DNA of 64,000 nucleotides from Chitinophaga sancti. GTDB lineage: Bacteria > Bacteroidota > Bacteroidia > Chitinophagales > Chitinophagaceae. The position numbers and the translations under genes are program-made. Under the pieces are notes generated by a model. That model was given only the letters and a program-made list of their open reading frames with translations. It made no database searches and was not told where the DNA came from. Below, in pieces: positions 34,754 through 43,503 of this stretch; position 1 is the stretch's first letter, and each line of letters opens with the position of its first letter. The DNA lies in contig NZ_CP139247.1 in the NCBI RefSeq assembly GCF_034087045.1, forward strand, positions 186,001 through 250,000, written 5' to 3'.

Positions 34754-36901
34754 ATGGGGGATCACCTATACACTCAGTATTGGAGCGCTATCTTACCTGA
34801 ATTAATTCAATGTTTTGAAAGTAGCCCAACAATCATTCAAATACCTGTTTCTGGCCTCGAAGAATATGGAGATAGGAAAACCTATTATGCAAATTTCAGA
34901 ATTGTCTATGGACAGTTGGAGATTCCAAGAAATGGGTATGCGCAAGGCAGAGACTTGTACGAGGTATTAATAAATAATGATTTCTTCAAAGACTTGCTGA
35001 TGGATAAGATCATGCAGGTAACTATCACCCACAACTTATTATTGAAAATGGAAGTTATTCACGAAAACGCCCCAGACTTTTATACAGAAGAGGACTTTAT
35101 CAAATTAAAAAAATTAGCAGGGGTGAAAAAAGTGGAGGGTAATCAGGAGCACCAGGACTTATATAATGATCTAAAAGAAATTTATAAGAAAACGAAGTAC
35201 TGGGCGGAGGAAGTGAAAAAGAGGACCTTCCCGGAAATAGGGCATGTTCAGATTATTATGAAGCCTACTAATCAGAGTGGAAAATTTCAAAACTATCATT
35301 GGGCAAAAATCTATCCCAGTTCAACCTTCATTACTGACCGGCTTGCATTCACTGTCGGAATTTCTTCTGAACATGGATTTGTTATGAAGATTGATACCAT
35401 CTTACTGGAACCAAATGATCCACGATTGAAAATATATGAAAATGTGCGAGGAGATTTTATGCAGTCAAAATTAGTAAAGATTGTTAATGAGGAAGAGATG
35501 TTGGATAAAGGTTGGGAATACCTAATAGATCTAACCTATACTTTCTTTCAAGATTTAGAGCAGGACTATTTCGATATAATTAAGCTATACCATAAACATA
35601 CCCTGGAACAATTGGGCGCTACTGACGTCTCCGTCCCACACGCTCTAAATACCATTTTATATGGACCTCCGGGTACCGGCAAGACTTATCATACTATCAA
35701 TAAAGCTGTCAGTATCGCCAACCCGGGTTTCAGGTCTATTGATAGACAGGATATAAAAGCAGAATTTGCACGGCTACAAAGAGAAGGCCAGATTGAATTT
35801 ATTACTTTCCACCAAAACCTCAGTTATGAGGACTTTATTGAAGGCATTAAGCCCAAAGTTGATGGGGAGAAACTAGTATATGAAATTGAGGATGGGATCT
35901 TTAAGAAAATAAGTGATAAAGCGAGATTTATTGCTGGCAACTTTGAAACTGTGATTGAAAAGTTTAAAAAAGATATATCTCAGGCAGATGGCATGCCTGC
36001 TGCTACCATACAAGGTAGTTCTTCCACTTTCGATATCACCTTCAGGGGTACAGGCGTATTCTACGTTCAACCGCATGATACTGAAAAAGAAGATGCCTGG
36101 TACCCAGTAAACATCAATAACATCCGGAAAGCATTTGAAACGGAGAATTACATAGGACTCTATAATCCGACATACATCCGCGGCACGATCAGCCACCTTG
36201 TAAAAAATTATGGTCTTAAAAAAGGAAACGAGGATATTACTAATAAAAAGAACTATGTACTTGTAATCGATGAAATCAATCGTGGGAATGTATCCCAGAT
36301 ATTCGGGGAGCTAATCACCCTAATTGAAGATAACAAACGATTTGAGGAAGAAGAGTCTCTTGTTGTTACCTTACCATATAGTAAAACAGAATTCTCTGTC
36401 CCAAACAATCTCTATATCATTGGCACAATGAATACTGCAGACCGCAGTGTAGAGGCATTGGACAATGCGCTTCGAAGAAGGTTTTGCTTTGAAGAAATGT
36501 CGCCAGATGAATCTCTTATTGGAAAATCATTGGAGGAATTAGATTTACAAGCACTACTAAAAACGATTAACAATAGACTGGAAGCGCTATTGACAAAGGA
36601 TCATTTAATTGGTCATGCATGGTTGATGGGTATTGAAGACTTGTATGATCTGCAAAAGGCGTTTAAAAATAAGATCCTCCCTCTTTTACAAGAGTATTTC
36701 TTTAATGACTATGCTAAAATTGGCCTTGTATTAGGGGATACTTTTATATCCTTTAAAAGCGTCAGCAGAAACCTCTTCGCAAATTTTGCAAAAGGAGAGG
36801 AAATTGCGGGGGACTTCACAGATAGGATCATATATACCTTAAAAGATCCGATGGAGATGGATTTGGATGATTTCAAGTCAATTTATAGCCATGGCAAATA
36901 A
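34754..36901 (+). CDS. mcrB: McrB-type AAA+ GTPase of a type IV restriction system
   Basis: Start chosen at ATG 34754 (715 residues); a TTG eight codons upstream is less likely. The N-terminal ~290 residues are a divergent sensor region, expected to recognise modified DNA. The motor domain has Walker A GPPGTGKT (304-311), the McrB-specific FHQNLSYEDFIEGIKP, Walker B region VLVIDEINRG (D506, E507), and the McrB signature MNTADRS (559-565), followed by LDNALRRRF. McrB hydrolyses GTP to translocate and activates McrC. The stop codon overlaps the start of mcrC (ATGGCAAATAA), showing tight coupling. Confidence 0.93.
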   Translation: MGDHLYTQYWSAILPELIQCFESSPTIIQIPVSGLEEYGDRKTYYANFRIVYGQLEIPRNGYAQGRDLYEVLINNDFFKDLLMDKIMQVTITHNLLLKMEVIHENAPDFYTEEDFIKLKKLAGVKKVEGNQEHQDLYNDLKEIYKKTKYWAEEVKKRTFPEIGHVQIIMKPTNQSGKFQNYHWAKIYPSSTFITDRLAFTVGISSEHGFVMKIDTILLEPNDPRLKIYENVRGDFMQSKLVKIVNEEEMLDKGWEYLIDLTYTFFQDLEQDYFDIIKLYHKHTLEQLGATDVSVPHALNTILYGPPGTGKTYHTINKAVSIANPGFRSIDRQDIKAEFARLQREGQIEFITFHQNLSYEDFIEGIKPKVDGEKLVYEIEDGIFKKISDKARFIAGNFETVIEKFKKDISQADGMPAATIQGSSSTFDITFRGTGVFYVQPHDTEKEDAWYPVNINNIRKAFETENYIGLYNPTYIRGTISHLVKNYGLKKGNEDITNKKNYVLVIDEINRGNVSQIFGELITLIEDNKRFEEEESLVVTLPYSKTEFSVPNNLYIIGTMNTADRSVEALDNALRRRFCFEEMSPDESLIGKSLEELDLQALLKTINNRLEALLTKDHLIGHAWLMGIEDLYDLQKAFKNKILPLLQEYFFNDYAKIGLVLGDTFISFKSVSRNLFANFAKGEEIAGDFTDRIIYTLKDPMEMDLDDFKSIYSHGK

Positions 36902-38207
36902 GAACATCATCCGGGTTGCAGAATATGAAAAACTGTATTATGATAATGACAAGCCTTTCAAGAAGAAACATTGGGAGGCATTATGTTTATATCATGCCAG
37001 AAATGAAATCGAACATTTCCAAATTATTGATCGGGGAATTAGGTTTATCAACTATGTAGGTGGTTTACAAGCAGGCGAACTTACTATCGAAATATTGCCT
37101 AAAACCGATAGGCATTTGACAACTGCTGCAAATTGTAATATACAGCACCTCGAAAACGATGATGCCAACGCTAGGGCTAACTGGCATGAGGTGTTATTGT
37201 CTATGTTAAAGGAATGTAGATTCTTGCAGGTACATCATTCAGATAAAGCCAATTTAAACTTACGGTCTAATTCCATACTGGATATTTATATTCAGCTATT
37301 TTTGGAACAGACGGAAAAGATTCTACATGAAGGACTTACAAAGCAATATCGCAAAGAAGAAGGGAATAGACTGGCGATGAAAGGGCAGTTATTATTTTCC
37401 AAAAACATTAGCCAAAATTTAGTCCATCAAGAGCGTTTCTATGTAAGGCATACGGTATATAATGTGCAGAATAAGTACAACCAGCTGCTTTATATGACAT
37501 TACTATTAATATCCAAATTATGTAATGATTCATTAATAATAGATAAGGCACACCGGTTATTGCTTCATTTTCCTGAAATGGCAACTTCTAAAGTAACTGA
37601 ACAAACCTTTTCCAGCTTGGCTTTTGATCGTAAGACGGAAAGGTATAAGGAAGCATTGCTTATCAGTAAGCTATTACTGTTAAACTACCGGCCAGGGATT
37701 AATGGAGGAAGCGAACAGGTGATCGCGATTTTGTTTGATATGAATATGCTTTGGGAAGAGTTTATATATCATAGGATACAGAAAGCGGCGGCCGGTTATG
37801 CACATATGAGAGTGTATAGGCAGAGTAAGAAGGATTTCTGGTATCATAATGAATATAGGTCTTATAAGAAGGTTAAACCTGATATTGTGGTGGAGATGGG
37901 TGAGGAGATTTATATTTTGGATACGAAGTGGAAGGTAGTGGATGGTGATATGCCAGGGGATGATGATTTGAAGCAATTGTTTGTGTATAATTTACTTTGG
38001 AATGCCAGGCAGTCATTTTTAGTGTATCCAGGGAGTTTTAATAAGGTGGAGGGATCATATGTGCATTTTCCATTATCGGCTGGGGAGAAGAGGCAGGGAG
38101 ATGATTTTTATAGTCATTGCGGGCTGGTGTTTGTGAATCCGGTGGCGGAGGGGGGTGGGTTGTCAGGGAGGATTGGGGAGGAGTTGTTGGGGGTGTTAAA
38201 AGAATAA
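36891..38207 (+). CDS. mcrC: McrC-type nuclease subunit of a type IV restriction system
   Basis: Start chosen at ATG 36891 (438 residues), overlapping the end of mcrB by 11 bp. The N-terminal half contacts McrB. The C-terminal half has the PD-(D/E)xK nuclease centre: KPDIVVEMGEEIYILDTKWK with Asp331, Asp344 and Lys346, followed by DDDLKQLFVYN. Complete by length and motifs. The last ~170 bp are strikingly G-rich on the coding strand (see 38150-38193). Confidence 0.93.
   Translation: MANKNIIRVAEYEKLYYDNDKPFKKKHWEALCLYHARNEIEHFQIIDRGIRFINYVGGLQAGELTIEILPKTDRHLTTAANCNIQHLENDDANARANWHEVLLSMLKECRFLQVHHSDKANLNLRSNSILDIYIQLFLEQTEKILHEGLTKQYRKEEGNRLAMKGQLLFSKNISQNLVHQERFYVRHTVYNVQNKYNQLLYMTLLLISKLCNDSLIIDKAHRLLLHFPEMATSKVTEQTFSSLAFDRKTERYKEALLISKLLLLNYRPGINGGSEQVIAILFDMNMLWEEFIYHRIQKAAAGYAHMRVYRQSKKDFWYHNEYRSYKKVKPDIVVEMGEEIYILDTKWKVVDGDMPGDDDLKQLFVYNLLWNARQSFLVYPGSFNKVEGSYVHFPLSAGEKRQGDDFYSHCGLVFVNPVAEGGGLSGRIGEELLGVLKE
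38150..38193 (+). other. potential G-quadruplex motif at the 3' end of mcrC
   Basis: G runs at 38150-38155, 38157-38159, 38166-38168 and 38175-38178 are separated by loops of 1, 6 and 6 nt, which satisfies the canonical four-run rule; a fifth run lies at 38189-38193. It is on the coding strand, so it would be present in the mcrC mRNA. Confidence 0.55.
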
Positions 38208-38529
38208 GCTATTAATTAATAATATCAATATGAAATTAGGAGAGATTTCACGATATAATTTTAGCACTACAGAAAAAATTAAGTATACCCAGCTACTACA
38301 TAAATATTCTATTATATGTAATAATCACCATTTAGTCTTACACTATTTTCTTTTGAAAAAATTGATCTTACATCATTTTTTCACAGATCAATTTTTCAAT
38401 TACTTAAATATCACTATTTGTGATATGATTTATTCTGGTTTAAAATTCATAAGTCTTTGAGTGCTTGTTAAAAATAGGGCTTCCTTTAGTAATTATAGGT
38501 AGTTATTAATTCAAATAATTTTCAGCGTA
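38208..38529. other. 322-bp gap after mcrC
   Basis: AT-rich, with a 76-codon open frame (38230-38460) of very low-complexity composition that I do not accept as a gene. No terminator or operator recognised. Confidence 0.4.
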
Positions 38530-38757
38530 ATGACCATTGATAAGTTAAAAAAATGGGATGAGGAGCATCCTAACACATTCGCTAGAATACTATTCAAAGA
38601 TGGTTCAAATAAAACCGGAATATTGAAAAATATTTATCCTGAAGATCCCAATTATCCTGGAGGGAGTATCCAAATAGAGGACTACTTTACTTTAGAGAGT
38701 AAAGGGGAAAGTGCCCCTTATAGAATTTGTAGTATTGAAACTATCAAAGCCGTATAA
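38530..38757 (+). CDS. small hypothetical protein upstream of a HEPN protein
   Basis: A 75-residue, mildly acidic cytosolic protein (MTIDKLKKWDEEHPNTFARI ... SGEIQ-like beta strands: GGSIQIEDYFTLESKGESAP YRICSIETIKAV). The pattern of short beta strands could be a small barrel. It lies 24 bp upstream of a HEPN-domain gene, the arrangement of a small partner or antitoxin with its toxin, although no antitoxin family is recognised. Confidence 0.65.
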   Translation: MTIDKLKKWDEEHPNTFARILFKDGSNKTGILKNIYPEDPNYPGGSIQIEDYFTLESKGESAPYRICSIETIKAV

Positions 38758-38781
38758 CTTTCAATAAACATTCGATATAAT

Positions 38782-39456
38782 ATGTCTATAGAAAAAAAAC
38801 TAATGGATCGAGTTACTAAATTACTTGAACTTGCAAATAAGGTGATCGAATCTACCAAATATCCCCAAGGAATAGGTATTGCTAAGGTAAATAGGGAAAG
38901 TTTTAATGAATTCAGAACAGCATCTCTTTCTTTTATTAAAAATATCTATGGTGAAAGCCATTCCTATTATACAGACTTTGATGGCCGCGTTACCCGCTCT
39001 GAACCTTCCTGCGCCGAAATAGGAAGGGGCATAATAAGGGCTATAAAGTCCGAGATTGAAGATAATTGGTTAATGGATATAAAGGGCCTGATTTCCGCAG
39101 ATATTTTTGCAGATTTTTTAGAAATGGCGGGATATTTATTAAGTGAAAATTACAAAGATCCAGCTGCCGTTATGGTTGGAAGTGTATTAGAAGAACATTT
39201 AAGGCAGCTATGTAATAAATATAGTATTTCTATCACTGAAAACAGGGGAGGGAAGATCATCACGAAAAAAGCAGACACATTGAATGCTGAATTGTACAAA
39301 GCCAATGTTTATAATGCGCTTGATCATAAAAATGTGACGGCATGGTTAGATTTGAGAAATAAAGCCGCACACGGGCAATATACCACTTATAATAAGACAC
39401 AGGTTGAAGGGATGTTGCAGGGGGTGCTTGAGTTTATTTCGAGGAATAGAGTATAG
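38782..39456 (+). CDS. HEPN-domain protein, candidate RNase/abortive-infection effector
   Basis: A 224-residue helical protein. The C-terminal half shows a HEPN-type fold with the RNase signature R-x4-H as RNKAAH (Arg192, His197) after LDHKNVTAWLD, and a preceding long helix (AAVMVGSVLEEHLRQLCNKY). HEPN proteins often cut RNA in toxin-antitoxin and phage-defence systems. The N-terminal half (about 1-100) is helical and unrecognised. Its position between McrBC and the kinase-receiver-protease operon supports a defence role. The small gene at 38530 may be its regulator. Confidence 0.72.
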   Translation: MSIEKKLMDRVTKLLELANKVIESTKYPQGIGIAKVNRESFNEFRTASLSFIKNIYGESHSYYTDFDGRVTRSEPSCAEIGRGIIRAIKSEIEDNWLMDIKGLISADIFADFLEMAGYLLSENYKDPAAVMVGSVLEEHLRQLCNKYSISITENRGGKIITKKADTLNAELYKANVYNALDHKNVTAWLDLRNKAAHGQYTTYNKTQVEGMLQGVLEFISRNRV

Positions 39457-39735
39457 CTTTAAAAACGTTCAATTACAAAAACTTAAAAACATTGTAACTA
39501 TCAGAATAGATTTGAATGGTTAGATGATTTTTTTACAGTATCATCGTTACTAATCGTAATTGGGCACCTTCCCTTGAAATAAATGTTGAAAGCGCCAAAT
39601 AATATAGGGGTTACATTTAAAAGAGCTACCAAACCTGTAGAAAGTACATTGCAACAAAACCAGAGCTCTCTCAGATTTATCCAAGTGCCTAAATTTGTTA
39701 TGCACTTGAATCAAAATATTATGAATAAAAGTAAA

Positions 39736-40359
39736 TTAGAATTCTTCAAATGTCAAGGCTCCATTTCCGTGCATTATCAATGCATCCCTATTTCGTCTTA
39801 AACTGGACGCCCAAAGAAACTCCCCTTGATTAAGAAGAAAATCAATTTGCTGATTAAAAAATTCTTTCATCTCATCATAGGCATCCTTTAAAGTCGCACC
39901 TAAAATAAATTTCTTCAAGGCATAATTATCACAATCAATAGATAATTTTTCATAAGGTTCTGGCAAAGCTATCGCCTCATCCATATAACCTATAAATCCA
40001 TGGCTGCGATTAACAATTAAATCACCTCCCAATATATTTCCTGTATTGCAAGCCATGGAATAAAAAAAGCTATTACTGAATAAATATGAATTTACACCAG
40101 CTTGTATATACAGCTCTCCATCAACTTCAAGAGCATCATCTTTACCATGAGAGTATGCTATAAAAACAAAATTACTTTGGTTTAGCAAAGGCATTGTTCT
40201 GTCAATATTAGCGATAGTACATAAAGAAGCATTCAATTCACTAATATTTGCAGTATTACATTTGTCATTAATAAATGTAATAATATCATCCTTACTTTTC
40301 CTAAAATATGTCCCCAGCCTTACGTGGCTGTCATCAAAAGAAATACCGAAACTAGCCAT
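39736..40359 (-). CDS. caspase-fold (CHAT/C25-like) cysteine protease, candidate effector
   Basis: A 207-residue protein with the caspase/CHAT catalytic dyad layout: FVFIAYSHGKDD with His71 followed, after LFSNSFFYSMACNTGNILGG, by Cys104. The hydrophobic strand before the SHG motif and the small residues around the Cys are typical of CHAT and gingipain-type peptidases. It is only the catalytic domain plus a helical tail (about 150-200: DAYDEMKEFFNQQIDFLLNQ). It overlaps the upstream receiver gene by 8 bp and is the last gene of a three-gene operon with a sensor kinase, which suggests control by phosphorylation. Cytosolic: no signal peptide. Confidence 0.72.
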   Translation of the reverse strand: MASFGISFDDSHVRLGTYFRKSKDDIITFINDKCNTANISELNASLCTIANIDRTMPLLNQSNFVFIAYSHGKDDALEVDGELYIQAGVNSYLFSNSFFYSMACNTGNILGGDLIVNRSHGFIGYMDEAIALPEPYEKLSIDCDNYALKKFILGATLKDAYDEMKEFFNQQIDFLLNQGEFLWASSLRRNRDALIMHGNGALTFEEF

Positions 40360-40981
40360 TAATACTTTTTTTCCCTCTAGATAACATATCGATTACTAAC
40401 ATAAGAATATCTTTCTCTATTTCCATTCCCAATAGAGTCTGTTTACGAATCTCTGTTAGAAGCTGATTTAGAGAATATGATTGGCCATCACGTGTCATTA
40501 TGTAAGGCTTATTCTTTTCCGACTCAGGATGAAGTACTATCCAATTTTCTAATGCACTGTCTACTCTTGTATCTAGCTTATGGGCAGCACTTTCGACTAA
40601 GGATACTATTTTTGTATAACCTGCTGAAACACTTTCTACTGCAAATGCATCATTATTAATTAAAGAGATCAAATCATCATTATTAATTTTACTTATCTCA
40701 TTTGCGGTAATTAAAATTATGTATACGAGCGCGCTTTTCTCCCTAATTTCTTGAAATACTTCAATACCAGACTTCTCATTCCTGCTAAAATTCATATCAA
40801 GAATCACTACAATCGGTTGATGTAGATTATTTAAAACATAATCTAATCCGTCATCTGACTTTTTAAAATACAATACATTATCTATTCCAAACTTCCCTCT
40901 CAAAACAACAAGTAATGGATCTTCGTTTGAAATCAGCCCATCATGAATTACAACTATCTTTTTTGATATTTTATTTTCCAT
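40352..40981 (-). CDS. receiver-domain (response regulator-like) protein without known output domain
   Basis: A 209-residue protein. Residues about 8-125 form a REC domain: KKIVVIHDGLI with acidic residues at 20-21, phospho-acceptor in VVILDMNFSRN (Asp62), and LITANE with Thr92. The usual conserved Lys after beta-5 is not evident. The C-terminal ~80 residues (LDTRVDSALENWIVLHPESE... QLLTEIRKQTLLGMEIEKDI) are helical and carry no HTH, so this is not an ordinary transcription factor; they may bind the protease encoded next. It starts 1 bp after the kinase gene and overlaps the protease gene. Confidence 0.82.
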   Translation of the reverse strand: MENKISKKIVVIHDGLISNEDPLLVVLRGKFGIDNVLYFKKSDDGLDYVLNNLHQPIVVILDMNFSRNEKSGIEVFQEIREKSALVYIILITANEISKINNDDLISLINNDAFAVESVSAGYTKIVSLVESAAHKLDTRVDSALENWIVLHPESEKNKPYIMTRDGQSYSLNQLLTEIRKQTLLGMEIEKDILMLVIDMLSRGKKSING

Positions 40982-40982
40982 C

Positions 40983-43115
40983 TTAAATCTTGTTGAACGG
41001 TAACTTTATTTTAAATGTTGCACCTTGAGGCTTGAACTCACTTTCAACCAATTCTACGGATCCTTTTAGGGCTTGTATTCTTTTTTCAACAATATATAAT
41101 CCCAAACCTGCACCACCTTTATCTGCCGTCCTTGTATTGTATAACTCAAAAATCCATTTTTCATCCCCTTTAGATACGCCAACACCATTGTCGGAGAAGT
41201 ATAATGTAAAATTATCGCTATCCAAATATCCAGAACATTTGATCTGTTTGTTCGTATTACCCTCTAAGGCTTTAATAGAATTAGAAATTAGATTTTGAAA
41301 TATATCCTCAAAAATTTTCTTATTAAAATTAATGACAAAATCATCCTTGATTTCAACTTCTACAATAATTCCCTCTGATCTAAATGCTTGTGAATATGTG
41401 TGAAGCAACAAATTTTCTATTAGCTCTTTAACACTAAAATCTTCAAAATTCCCACCAGAACTCGCATAGCTTAACATGAAATCAGTCACCTTTAACAAAA
41501 CATCCATTTCATCATATATCAAAGACGCATATTGTTTAAAATAAACGTCATATTCAGGATTCGGAAAATTTAGTTTAATAAATTCTGCCATCCTTTTTAT
41601 TTTCCCAAGCGACGTTCTAATTGCATGTGAAATGTTAGATGCATAATCTTGTAGAGACATCAAACTTAAATAAATATTCTCCTTTCTTGTGACATCCGCT
41701 TGATATTTCTTTTGCTCACTTATACTTTGGGATATACTTTTACTTAGTTCTGCTGCTTGCTCTTTTAAAGGTTGAAGGACTGCCTTGAGCTCAGGTTTCT
41801 CTTTATCTATTTCTTGTTGAATTTTATCAATCGCATGCGAAAAAGACTTAACTTCTTGTCCCGCTTTATGCAGTTCCTTCTCAACAGCAGATCGTTTAAA
41901 TTCTCTCTCATATATTTTCACTGCACCAAAAACATCTATCTGCTGCATAAGAAATTCCTTCAAATGTCTATATTCGGGTGTATCTATAAAATCCTGTCTA
42001 TTAGTTCCATCTATGATTTGAGGATTATCATTCATAGTAATATCTACGATACCAATTATTTCCCTTGTGCTTACTCTATCAAATGTCTGCCTCCATCTCC
42101 TTTTATCTATCCCTAGAATATCTCTCCTTTTATCAGGATCAGATTCATATTCTGCAAATGGAGTAGTAATTACCGAATCTCGGTAAATTTTCACACCATC
42201 AATTCTTGTTTCATCGTTTTTATATACTGCATTAAATTTTCGTTTAGCTCCTTCATTAAAATAGAAAAACTTTGCTTTAATTGGACCAAAATCTCTTATA
42301 TCAATCAACTCCTTTAAAATCTTTCCAGCTTCTTTATTAAATACCAAGGTTTCCTGCTTTCCATTTGCTGAATCGTATTCAATTTCTGCATGGTGAGAAT
42401 AAAATCTAAATGGATCCGGTTTTACTAATTTTTCCTTAAACTCAATAAAATCGTTTGATCCGATATATATATCAAAAGGAGGATTAAGCGGATAAAATGG
42501 AGATTTTAATATTGATAACTCCCTTGTCAATCTTTCAAGATCTGCTTTCGACCAATTATCCCTAATCTGTGAAATTATTAATTTGGTACCGTGTTCATCA
42601 GGGGGTCCATCTGTAAAAAAGTAATGATTATCTACTTCAGTAAATAAGGACAACTGGTCACCTGCTGTTGCCTTTGTCGACAATTCCTCATATTCATCCC
42701 ATTTAATTTCTACATTCAACCATTTAGATTCTCCTACTTGCTTGGTCTTTATTACTAATCGCTCTCCTAACTTATCTACAGCAAATCGACCAATTCCCTT
42801 TTCCCCTACAAACTTCCTATTGAATGGCGGGTCAGAATACAATTTTGCTCTTTTGCTATTAGTACCAACAACCATCCATTTATTGTCAATGTCATTATAT
42901 GACATACCTATACCGTTGTCTGATATTATGATTTGTTTATCATCGGAGTCTTTTGTAATATTCAGGAATTCAACATTTACTTTTGTAGAGTTAGCATCAT
43001 AACAGTTTTTCACCAATTCGAATACAGCCGTTACCCTATCGGTAATCAACTCTCTTCCTAACAAGCGAAAAGCATTTACATCGAAGCGCCATCTTAGGGT
43101 GTCCTTTTTATTCAT
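40983..43115 (-). CDS. double-GHKL sensor histidine kinase (Hsp90/MORC-like ATPase + HisKA-HATPase)
   Basis: A 710-residue cytosolic protein with two GHKL ATPase domains. The N-terminal one is of Hsp90/MutL/MORC type: AVFELVKNCYDAN (Glu33, Asn37), IISDNGIGM (64-71) and GEKGIGRFA (104-112). Then come an S5-like region (to ~390), a long coiled coil (about 395-480) and a histidine-kinase core: H-box ISHAIRTSLGKI with His497, N-box FQNLISNSIKAL (606-617), G1 FSDNGVGV (about 640-647) and G2 GGAGLGLYI (667-675). No membrane segment, so the signal is intracellular. First gene of the kinase-receiver-protease operon. Confidence 0.9.
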   Translation of the reverse strand: MNKKDTLRWRFDVNAFRLLGRELITDRVTAVFELVKNCYDANSTKVNVEFLNITKDSDDKQIIISDNGIGMSYNDIDNKWMVVGTNSKRAKLYSDPPFNRKFVGEKGIGRFAVDKLGERLVIKTKQVGESKWLNVEIKWDEYEELSTKATAGDQLSLFTEVDNHYFFTDGPPDEHGTKLIISQIRDNWSKADLERLTRELSILKSPFYPLNPPFDIYIGSNDFIEFKEKLVKPDPFRFYSHHAEIEYDSANGKQETLVFNKEAGKILKELIDIRDFGPIKAKFFYFNEGAKRKFNAVYKNDETRIDGVKIYRDSVITTPFAEYESDPDKRRDILGIDKRRWRQTFDRVSTREIIGIVDITMNDNPQIIDGTNRQDFIDTPEYRHLKEFLMQQIDVFGAVKIYEREFKRSAVEKELHKAGQEVKSFSHAIDKIQQEIDKEKPELKAVLQPLKEQAAELSKSISQSISEQKKYQADVTRKENIYLSLMSLQDYASNISHAIRTSLGKIKRMAEFIKLNFPNPEYDVYFKQYASLIYDEMDVLLKVTDFMLSYASSGGNFEDFSVKELIENLLLHTYSQAFRSEGIIVEVEIKDDFVINFNKKIFEDIFQNLISNSIKALEGNTNKQIKCSGYLDSDNFTLYFSDNGVGVSKGDEKWIFELYNTRTADKGGAGLGLYIVEKRIQALKGSVELVESEFKPQGATFKIKLPFNKI

Positions 43116-43503
43116 TATGACCTTTATAAGGGTATTTTGCTTTTAACAATAGAATTAGCATTTCTCATTCCTCTAACTAATAAGGTTATATTCAACACAC
43201 ATTAAGCCAAAATACAATAATTATCAATCAGTTACACTTAACTAGATAAAAACAAAACAGGGAATGGAAATTTCATTTAACAAATTAATTATTTTTTTCC
43301 GCTTGACTTTCAATATTCTTCTCATGACTATATTAGTAAATCTAATATTTCGCGTTCATCCACTGTAATGCTATCCCTTTATTACCATTGAATTGCACAA
43401 ACGCCTCCATTGTCATATAACTAACAATGAATCCTAAGCGTTTCCCATGAAATATCAGTCCTTAGTTCAATTAATATAACAGTATAGGTAAACCATCTTA
43501 GGT
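43116..43503. other. 388-bp intergenic region
   Basis: Upstream of the kinase operon and downstream of the HNH gene, both minus strand. A small inverted repeat ATATTAG (43330-43336)/CTAATAT (43342-43348) may be an operator. Nothing else recognised. Confidence 0.4.

Noticed and set aside
38230..38460. 76-residue open frame after mcrC
   Set aside because: Very AT-rich, dominated by His, Leu, Phe and Ile without pattern, no ribosome binding site, and not coupled to its neighbours; most likely chance.
39583..39801. 72-residue open frame on the plus strand
   Set aside because: It runs into the 3' end of the protease gene on the other strand and has no coding character.
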